From a bacterium (lineage in GTDB: Bacteria; Patescibacteriota; Dojkabacteria; JAKAPS01; JAJZLI01), in NCBI GenBank assembly GCA_021803645.1, contig JAJZLI010000057.1, positions 1-7,223 on the forward strand: 7,223 nucleotides of DNA, read 5' to 3'. The translations under genes were made by a program, and so were the position numbers. The notes beneath the pieces are model-generated. The model saw only the letters and a list, made by a program, of their open reading frames with translations, was not told the DNA's origin and did no database searches. Positions 1 to 4,714 of the stretch are shown here, one piece after another (positions within the stretch are counted from its first letter, which is position 1; the number at the start of each line of letters is the position of its first letter).

Positions 1-10
1 TCTTATATGT

Positions 11-23
11 ATGTAACTTACAT
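11..23. repeat. Short perfect inverted repeat upstream of the rpmH promoter
   Basis: ATGTAA and TTACAT face each other around a single central C. The repeat ends 6 bases before the proposed -35 hexamer. With a one-base centre it cannot form a normal RNA hairpin, so if functional it would be a protein-binding site. Six-base arms are weak evidence in AT-rich DNA. Confidence 0.25.
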
Positions 24-29
24 CTGTTA

Positions 30-58
30 TTGAAGATATTACATTTCTTGTGTATAAT
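30..58 (+). promoter_or_regulatory. Probable sigma-70-type promoter of rpmH-rnpA-yidC
   Basis: A perfect -10 hexamer TATAAT lies at 53-58. It is preceded at the ideal 17-base spacing by TTGAAG at 30-35, which matches four of six -35 consensus bases. Transcription would be expected to start near position 65, only about 7 bases before the rpmH ATG at 72, so the mRNA would be nearly leaderless. The elements are seen directly; the start site is inferred from normal promoter geometry. The same bases contain a DnaA box (49-57). Confidence 0.65.
49..57 (-). promoter_or_regulatory. Consensus DnaA box overlapping the rpmH -10 box
   Basis: Read on the minus strand the nine bases are TTATACACA, a perfect match to the DnaA-box consensus TTATNCACA. 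It covers most of the -10 hexamer of the rpmH promoter, so bound DnaA would be expected to block that promoter. In many bacteria oriC lies between dnaA and rpmH, so the position fits. Caution: the same nine bases also occur inside rsmA (1649-1657), so in DNA this AT-rich a single box can arise by chance. Confidence 0.45.
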
Positions 59-71
59 ACCAAGAATAATT

Positions 72-257
72 ATGACAAAAAGAACATATCAGCCTAAAAA
101 ATTAAAGACTCTGAGGAAGTTTGGTTTTAGATCCAGGATGTCTTCTCATTCTGGGAGAGCGACTATATCCAGAAGACGCAGTAAGGGTAGATCTTCTTTG
201 TCTGTTTCTGATATCTTTAGAAAGATTGGGAAAAAACCTAAGAATAAGATAAGATAG
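72..257 (+). CDS. rpmH: 50S ribosomal protein L34 (bL34)
   Basis: bL34 is a small basic protein of the large ribosomal subunit that lies buried in 23S rRNA. The 61-residue product has the full family signature: MTKRTYQPKK at the N-terminus, GFRSRM at 18-23, GRATISRRRSKGR at 28-40 and a final SLSV. I chose the ATG at 72 because it gives the conserved N-terminus. The frame is open back to a TTG at 30, but that codon lies in the -35 element and would add 14 unrelated residues. No good Shine-Dalgarno precedes the ATG, consistent with a very short leader. The typical protein has 44-47 residues; this one has a lysine-rich tail of about 15 more (46-61, SDIFRKIGKKPKNKIR). rnpA follows 12 bases after the TAG stop. 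Confidence 0.96.
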   Translation: MTKRTYQPKKLKTLRKFGFRSRMSSHSGRATISRRRSKGRSSLSVSDIFRKIGKKPKNKIR

Positions 258-261
258 TTGC

Positions 262-267
262 AAGGAG
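262..267 (+). promoter_or_regulatory. Shine-Dalgarno-like AAGGAG at rnpA, unusually close to the ATG
   Basis: AAGGAG is a strong anti-16S match, but only two bases (TA) separate it from the ATG at 270, less than the usual 5-9. The in-frame TTG at 258 lies before it and so cannot use it. The conserved MLPRINRL N-terminus still argues for the ATG at 270. Confidence 0.45.
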
Positions 268-269
268 TA

Positions 270-608
270 ATGCTTCCAAGAATAAATAGATTAAGGAGAG
301 ATTTTGAAAGAGTCTATAAAGGGAAAGATAGAGTATCATGTGAATACTTCTTAATGTTTTTTTCCCCTAACGGGACAGATCATTCTAGGTTTGGTTTTGT
401 TGTAAAGAAAAAAGTAGGAAAAGCCTATTTTAGAAATAAGTTAAAGAGAAGGTTTCGGTTTGTTGTGAGAGAAATTATTGGAGATATAAAAGTTGGATAT
501 GATATAATTTTTGTTTTAAATCCTAATTATAGTAATTGGGAGGGTTTAGAATATAAAGATATTAAAGATAATATTAAATTAATGCTTGAGAAGGCAAAAT
601 TATTATGA
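270..608 (+). CDS. rnpA: Ribonuclease P protein component
   Basis: This is the protein cofactor of RNase P, which helps the catalytic RNA bind and cleave the 5' leader of precursor tRNAs. The 112 residues are normal for the family. The start MLPRINRLRRDFERVYKG is the typical RnpA N-terminus, with aromatic residues that contact the leader. RFGFVVKKKVGKA (40-52) is the central strand and loop. FRNKLKRRFR (54-63) is the RNR motif that contacts the P RNA. DIIFVLNP (78-85) is the usual C-terminal strand. An upstream in-frame TTG at 258 would add only four residues. The gene lies 12 bases after rpmH and its TGA stop overlaps the yidC ATG (ATGA), which implies cotranscription and probably coupled translation. 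The RNA subunit is not in this window. Confidence 0.95.
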   Translation: MLPRINRLRRDFERVYKGKDRVSCEYFLMFFSPNGTDHSRFGFVVKKKVGKAYFRNKLKRRFRFVVREIIGDIKVGYDIIFVLNPNYSNWEGLEYKDIKDNIKLMLEKAKLL

Positions 609-1459
609 GTTTTTTTCATTTTTTTGCTGTTGTATTTGGATTTATCTGGAATGATATTTTCTTTCATCCGATTTTAAATATCTTAGTTCTGTTATATAAG
701 GTCTCAGGGGGAAATTTTGGAATTGCTGTTATCCTTATCACTGTACTGTTTAGATTGGCTTTATGGCCAATGCAGGCAGGCCAGATAAAAGCTTCAAGGA
801 ATATGGCAAAAGTTCAGCCTAAACTTAAAGAGATTCAAGAAAAATATAAAGGAGACCTTGCCAAACTTAGAGAAGAGCAGATGAAGCTATTTAAAGAAGA
901 AGGGGTTAACCCTACAGGAAACTGCTTATCCTTAATAATACAAATTCCATTTTTATATGCAATTTATGCTGCTATTATAATGATGTCAAAAAATGGAGCC
1001 TCTGCTATTAATAAGCTTTTATACATACCATTTCTTAGGTATCCTACATCATATCACTATAACTTAAATATGTTTTTCATTAATGTTGGAAAAGATGCTT
1101 TTAATTTTAAAATAGGAGATTATCATATTATTCCATATATCATTCTTGCTATTTTAGTCGGTCTCTCTCAATATCTTGTGACAAAAGTATCTTTACCTAA
1201 TACGTCAAGTGAAGTTTCAAAGGAAGATCTTTCTTTAGAATTGCAGGAGAGTAAAGGAGGAGATAAGAAGGCACTAGAGGCAGACCCAATGGCAATGGGA
1301 AATGCTATCTCAAAGCAAATGCTCTATATTATGCCTATCTTTATATTTATAATTTCTCTTGGAGTACTAAGTCCTATTCCCGCAGCACTGTCTATTTATT
1401 GGTTTGTGCAGTCAATGTTTATATATGTACAGTCTTTGATTTTATTAAAGAGGAATTAA
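605..1459 (+). CDS. yidC: Membrane protein insertase YidC/Oxa1/Alb3 family
   Basis: YidC inserts membrane proteins into the cytoplasmic membrane, alone or with SecYEG. The 284-residue protein has the five-helix core and lacks the large periplasmic P1 domain of Gram-negative YidC. Visible parts are an N-terminal hydrophobic stretch (about 1-33), a first core helix (38-56) with the conserved groove arginine R50 in ITVLFRLALWPM, a charged cytoplasmic helical hairpin (57-100), the NPTGNCLSLIIQIPFLYAIY motif (102-121), and further helices near 173-193, 236-255 and 257-280. No lipobox cysteine is present, unlike Firmicutes YidC. The charged loop 194-235 is longish. The ATG overlaps the rnpA stop, with GAGAAGG 10 bases upstream. 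yidD and jag, frequent neighbours, are absent. The last 41 bases overlap rsmA, which is coded on the other strand, and no terminator hairpin is seen after the TAA. Confidence 0.95.
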   Translation: MSFFHFFAVVFGFIWNDIFFHPILNILVLLYKVSGGNFGIAVILITVLFRLALWPMQAGQIKASRNMAKVQPKLKEIQEKYKGDLAKLREEQMKLFKEEGVNPTGNCLSLIIQIPFLYAIYAAIIMMSKNGASAINKLLYIPFLRYPTSYHYNLNMFFINVGKDAFNFKIGDYHIIPYIILAILVGLSQYLVTKVSLPNTSSEVSKEDLSLELQESKGGDKKALEADPMAMGNAISKQMLYIMPIFIFIISLGVLSPIPAALSIYWFVQSMFIYVQSLILLKRN

Positions 1460-2186
1460 TATAATTTTTGTTTTTGAAAAATAAACTTTGCCAATCTGTA
1501 TATGATAGCTCTTCTGGTCTTTTAGAAGAATACTCAAATGATTCTATGTTTTTATTATTCTTGAGGGTTTTTCTTGGAAACATATATGCCTTCTTTAAAA
1601 AGGCTTCAAATTTAGAAGAGTCCTTAGTAATCTTTTTTAGGTTATATATGTGTATAATTTTACTTTCTACCTTTGGTATTGGGTAGAATTTTGTTTTTTG
1701 TACCAAACCTAAAGATTTAATTTCATTTGCATATATCTTGAGGGTATTATGCAATAGGTTTCCTTCATATAGGTACTTATCTGCAACTTCTTTTTGTACT
1801 ATAAATGTCATGTCGGTTGGCCTTGGTTCTGTTTTTAAAAATTTGGAAATAATATTTTTTGAAATATAGTATGGAAGAGACCCGATAACGACATATTTTT
1901 TTGTATGAAATTGTTCCAAAAAGGGTTCTAATTTAAATTTTAAAATATCTTCTTTATAAACAGTAATAGAATATTTTTTTTCTAAAAACATTGAAAGCTC
2001 TTTATCAACTTCTACAGCAGCTAAATTTTTTGTTTTCTTTAATATCTCCTTTGTAATTTGTCCTGTTCCTGGTCCAACCTCTAGTACGTAATCATCCTTA
2101 CTTACATTAGATACAATTTTTTTAATAATATTTTTATCTTTAAGGAAGTTTTGTCCTAGTGATTTTTTAGGATTTATATCAATCAT
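1419..2186 (-). CDS. rsmA: 16S rRNA adenine dimethyltransferase (RsmA/KsgA)
   Basis: RsmA dimethylates two adjacent adenosines in the 3'-terminal hairpin of 16S rRNA with S-adenosylmethionine, a late step and checkpoint in 30S assembly. The 255-residue product is slightly shorter than the E. coli enzyme. KKSLGQNFL (7-15) is the family N-terminal motif. VLEVGPGTG (34-42) is the SAM-binding loop, E59 in AAVEVD the acidic ribose-binding residue and D80 in YKEDIL motif III. SLPYYIS (103-109) is motif IV. FYPIPKVES (167-175) and MFPRKTLKNN (202-211) are C-terminal family motifs. Motif IV is normally NLPY; here Ser replaces Asn, noted as a finding. The ATG is 14 bases after the stop of the small membrane protein gene, so rsmA is probably the last gene of the pilus operon. 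Its 3' end overlaps that of yidC by 41 bases. Confidence 0.94.
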   Translation of the reverse strand: MIDINPKKSLGQNFLKDKNIIKKIVSNVSKDDYVLEVGPGTGQITKEILKKTKNLAAVEVDKELSMFLEKKYSITVYKEDILKFKLEPFLEQFHTKKYVVIGSLPYYISKNIISKFLKTEPRPTDMTFIVQKEVADKYLYEGNLLHNTLKIYANEIKSLGLVQKTKFYPIPKVESKIIHIYNLKKITKDSSKFEAFLKKAYMFPRKTLKNNKNIESFEYSSKRPEELSYTDWQSLFFKNKNYINSSLIKSKTVHI

Positions 2187-2200
2187 TCCCTGTCTTATTT

Positions 2201-2455
2201 TTAGAATATATTTGGCACAGATATATTAGGGGAGGCAGATGATGATGAGTATATCTGTTTTGTCGATACTGTCTTTTCTAGAGTTTTATATTCAGAGACA
2301 TTTATAGTTGGAGTTGTTGGTTGTGGAGTAGGAATACTCTTTCCTAAATTTAATAATTTATATGCAATATATATATTTGCTATTATTATTATTATCGCGA
2401 TTATAAGTTTTACTAACTCTATTGGGTGTGTTTTTATAAAAGATTTTTCATTCAT
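2201..2455 (-). CDS. Small single-pass membrane protein in the pilus operon, function unknown
   Basis: I do not recognise a family for this 84-residue protein. It has a short N-terminal stretch (1-12), one very hydrophobic helix (about 13-35, rich in isoleucine), a proline/threonine linker (41-50, IPTPQPTTPT) and a polar C-terminal tail rich in serine. No lipobox cysteine is present. Its ATG overlaps the pilO stop (ATGA) and rsmA starts 14 bases after its TAA, so it is almost certainly translated as part of the operon. Its place directly after pilO is where pilP often lies, and a membrane anchor, flexible linker and short tail resemble the N-terminal part of PilP, but no beta-domain is present and this link is inference only. 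It could equally be a lineage-specific pilus accessory protein. Confidence 0.8.
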   Translation of the reverse strand: MNEKSFIKTHPIELVKLIIAIIIIIANIYIAYKLLNLGKSIPTPQPTTPTINVSEYKTLEKTVSTKQIYSSSSASPNISVPNIF

Positions 2456-2994
2456 GATATGTGTAGTTCTAATGTTATTGAAGTATTAATCACTCCCGAA
2501 TTTTCAGTTTGGGATGCAATTGAAGTTACATTTGTGAAGTAATATGAGTTTTCCATCATTGCAAGGAAGTTTACTAGCTGTTGGAAATTTCCCTGAAGGT
2601 TAATATTAACAATTAGATCTTGAATTGGCGCATTTGATGTACTGCCATTTATTTGTATATTATTCTGTGTAACTGTTGCATCTTGAAATTCTATTGTGTT
2701 TGCATTTCCAGTAATAGATGCAACTAAATTTTCTTGATTTACCCAATTGAGCAGAGTATTATTTGTTACTATTGTATTTTGTATATTACTAATACCTGGA
2801 GCGTATGTATCATACTCATTTAATACCTGTATATCCTGTGCCTGTTTAGCTTGTAATACAGTAAGTGTATTTTGTAATTCTACTTTCTGTTTAGTTGACT
2901 TTGTGTATTTTGTATAAGAAAAATAGGTCAAATATATTATAGCTATTATAAATATAGTAAAGATTATATATGTTTTTATATTTCTTCTTTTCAT
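2452..2994 (-). CDS. pilO: PilO-like type IV pilus alignment-complex protein
   Basis: PilO pairs with PilN through coiled coils and ferredoxin-like extracytoplasmic domains, linking the cytoplasmic part of the type IV pilus machine to the outside. The 180-residue product has a basic N-terminus (MKRRNIK), one membrane helix (about 8-26), a helical, glutamine-rich stretch (about 30-62) that could be the coiled coil, and a C-terminal alpha/beta domain. The segment 130-158 has the PilO hallmark: a beta strand, then GNFQQLVNFLAMMENS, then a strand beginning FTNVTSI. It is shorter than typical proteobacterial PilO (about 200 residues). The start overlaps the stop of the pilM-pilN fusion gene (ATGA) and no Shine-Dalgarno precedes it, so translation is probably coupled. 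The family call rests on fold pattern and gene order, since PilO sequences diverge strongly. A GspM-like protein is the main alternative. Confidence 0.82.
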   Translation of the reverse strand: MKRRNIKTYIIFTIFIIAIIYLTYFSYTKYTKSTKQKVELQNTLTVLQAKQAQDIQVLNEYDTYAPGISNIQNTIVTNNTLLNWVNQENLVASITGNANTIEFQDATVTQNNIQINGSTSNAPIQDLIVNINLQGNFQQLVNFLAMMENSYYFTNVTSIASQTENSGVINTSITLELHIS

Positions 2995-4610
2995 TGTGGG
3001 TTAATATTAAATGTTATAGTAAAGTTTGCATTCTGGCTAGATTGAAAGTTAGAAATAGGCATTTCTACATTTGATATTCCATTTTCCCTTTCAAGTGTAT
3101 TGGCAAGATTTACTACTAGAGATCCTGTTTGTGCTACCCCTCCAAGTGTAATCTGCCATACTGGTTGTACAGACAGGGTTGAACTGCTTTGCGCCTTTGC
3201 TGTATTTTGTATTTTAAACTGATTTAATGTTATCCCTGAAGGTATTAAATTGGCAATTTCTTCGATTGTTTTTGACCACTTGTATTGTGTTTTGTATGCA
3301 TTAGATAAATTTGATAATTCTGTGTTTAGTGTATTTATTTTTGTATTTAACCCTTTGTATTTAGGGTTATTATTTGCCTGTATGTAGGTTTGTATCACAT
3401 TTTTTGTATTTTGTATCGACAGAGTATTTTGGTAACTTAGATATAGCATCCCTACGGACAATATAACAAGGTCTATTAATATAAATTTTAATAGACCTAA
3501 TGTTTGTTTCTTTATGAATTTACTTATCCCTATGCTTTTTTGTTTTTTCGGTAAGATATTTATGTAAATAAGATCTTTTATCTTATTTATCATTTCAATT
3601 CCTATAATGGATATATATGGAGAAATTTTTTCGTGTTTTTCCCACTGCAGTATTGGAAATATTTTTATTCCAATACCTGCAATTTCTGTTTTTACATTAG
3701 TTTGAGATTGAAATTTATCAAGTACTCCTTTTAGCTGGGCTCCATCTCCATAAAGATATACTTTTGCTATCTTTTCTTCCCCATAATAGTTAATTGCTTT
3801 TTGCATTTCTTGTAGAGGTTGAATAAATAATGTATCTATATGTTTTTGTAGTTCTGTATCTTCAGAGACGACGCCATCTTTTTCCAGGATTTCCTTGATT
3901 TTGTCATCATTAATTTTATTGTATTCTCCTATTACTTTGATAATTTGATTTACACCAAAGAAAACTGAGGAAGAAAATTGTATAGCAGCCTTTTTTGTTA
4001 TAGCAATATTTGTAATACTTTTTCCTATATCTATTAACATATACTCTTCCTCTGTTTTATTATGCCCCTTAATTGCCCTTAGTGCTGCCTGTGATCTACT
4101 TTCAAAAACAAGAGGAGTAATGCCTGCTATACTAAGTGTCTCTATAAATGAGTCTGCACTTTCTTTTCCTACTGCATTAATAATAATTTCGTAATTGTTT
4201 GAATCTTCAGATAATATTGCAAAGTCCCAGTAAACTTCATCTTCCTTCATTGGTATGAACGATGAAAGTTGAAAGGCAATTGCCTTCTCTATTTTATTTT
4301 TTTCTACCTTTGGTAGCTTTATTATCTGTGTATATATTTGGTCATCTGGAAGTAGTACTACCGCAAATTTTGTAGTAATTTTTTTAGGGTATGCTTTGTT
4401 TATTGAGTCTATTAATTTTTGGGCAACAATGTCTTTTTGTCTTATTACTCCTGCAACAAATGAAGTTATAGGAATCTCTTCTTCTGCAATACTTTTTAGT
4501 ACAAAATAGTCCTTTTTAGTTTCAAATTGTATTATACGAATTGATGAATTTGTAATGTCTATCCCAAATACTTTTTCCCTTGCAATGATATTTCGAAGCA
4601 GATTATCCAT
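2991..4610 (-). CDS. pilM: PilM-PilN fusion protein of the type IV pilus inner-membrane platform
   Basis: One 539-residue chain joins two proteins that are normally separate. Residues 1-340 are PilM, a cytoplasmic actin-like ATP-binding protein. FGIDITNSSIRIIQF (15-29) is the phosphate-1 region, with Thr where Gly is usual in DIG. IKLPKVEKNKIEKAIAFQ (97-114) to IPM is the PilM 1C region, MLIDIGKSITNIAI (191-204) is phosphate-2 and LYGDGAQLKG (286-295) the adenosine motif. Residues from about 348 are PilN: INILPKK (350-356) is its conserved N-terminal peptide, followed by a basic stretch, a membrane helix (about 371-393), a coiled-coil-like segment (395-440) and a ferredoxin-like domain (445-539). 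GspL of type II secretion has a similar layout, but the intact nucleotide motifs and the INILP peptide favour PilM-PilN. The 3' end overlaps pilO by four bases. No clear Shine-Dalgarno precedes the ATG. Confidence 0.9.
   Translation of the reverse strand: MDNLLRNIIAREKVFGIDITNSSIRIIQFETKKDYFVLKSIAEEEIPITSFVAGVIRQKDIVAQKLIDSINKAYPKKITTKFAVVLLPDDQIYTQIIKLPKVEKNKIEKAIAFQLSSFIPMKEDEVYWDFAILSEDSNNYEIIINAVGKESADSFIETLSIAGITPLVFESRSQAALRAIKGHNKTEEEYMLIDIGKSITNIAITKKAAIQFSSSVFFGVNQIIKVIGEYNKINDDKIKEILEKDGVVSEDTELQKHIDTLFIQPLQEMQKAINYYGEEKIAKVYLYGDGAQLKGVLDKFQSQTNVKTEIAGIGIKIFPILQWEKHEKISPYISIIGIEMINKIKDLIYINILPKKQKSIGISKFIKKQTLGLLKFILIDLVILSVGMLYLSYQNTLSIQNTKNVIQTYIQANNNPKYKGLNTKINTLNTELSNLSNAYKTQYKWSKTIEEIANLIPSGITLNQFKIQNTAKAQSSSTLSVQPVWQITLGGVAQTGSLVVNLANTLERENGISNVEMPISNFQSSQNANFTITFNINPQ
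3591..3603 (-). promoter_or_regulatory. Possible internal ribosome binding site and ATG for free PilN
   Basis: At the PilM/PilN junction the minus strand reads AGGA (3603-3600), six bases, then an in-frame ATG (3593-3591) coding Met340 of the fusion. Initiation there would give a 200-residue protein starting MINKIKDLIYINILPKK, which has the length and N-terminus of an ordinary stand-alone PilN. The match to AGGAGG is only four bases and is also explained by the coding sequence, so this is a candidate only. Confidence 0.35.
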
Positions 4611-4638
4611 GTTATTAATATTACATTATTTTTGAAAA

Positions 4639-4644
4639 ATTATA
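4639..4644 (-). promoter_or_regulatory. Possible -10 box of the pilM-pilN/pilO/rsmA operon
   Basis: The minus strand reads TATAAT, a perfect -10 hexamer, 28 bases before the start codon at 4610. No good -35 is seen at 16-18 bases; the best is ATAGCA (4666-4661), three of six. A transcript would begin near 4632, leaving a leader of about 20 bases. In sequence this AT-rich the hexamer may be fortuitous, and readthrough from the ABC transporter gene is an alternative source of transcript. Confidence 0.35.
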
Positions 4645-4663
4645 AATTTTAATTTGTATGTGC

Positions 4664-4680
4664 TATCTCATATGAGGATA
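4664..4680. repeat. Imperfect palindrome between the ABC transporter and pilus genes
   Basis: The + strand reads TATCTCATATGAGGATA. CTCATATGAG at 4667-4676 is a perfect 10-base palindrome, and allowing one unpaired G (4677) extends the symmetry to 16 bases. It sits just upstream of the possible pilus promoter, a reasonable place for an operator. As a terminator of the ABC gene it is poor because no T run follows it on the minus strand; seven T residues do follow on the + strand (4684-4690), but no + strand gene leads into it. Confidence 0.35.
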
Positions 4681-4714
4681 TACTTTTTTTATACATAAAT
4701 TAGTTATATTGAGT

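Noticed and set aside
30..71. N-terminal extension of rpmH from the TTG at 30
   Set aside because: The added residues match nothing in L34 and the codon lies in the -35 element of the proposed promoter. The ATG at 72 gives the conserved N-terminus.
1649..1657. A second perfect DnaA box sequence (TGTGTATAA on the + strand)
   Set aside because: It is inside the coding sequence of rsmA, where it codes ordinary residues (HIY region), and is isolated. It is used here only as a warning about chance matches.
1468..1686. A 72-residue + strand open frame
   Set aside because: It lies wholly antisense to rsmA, which has clear family motifs, and shows no recognisable protein pattern of its own.
3180..3430. 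Recurrent TTTGTATT-like words suggesting a DNA repeat
   Set aside because: They arise from Gln/Asn/Thr-rich coding sequence (QNT, NTK) in the PilN part with biased AT-rich codons, and have no regular period.
4664..4690. Hairpin plus T run resembling a rho-independent terminator on the + strand
   Set aside because: The T run follows the palindrome only on the + strand, whereas both flanking genes are on the minus strand. The palindrome has no proper loop and few G-C pairs.
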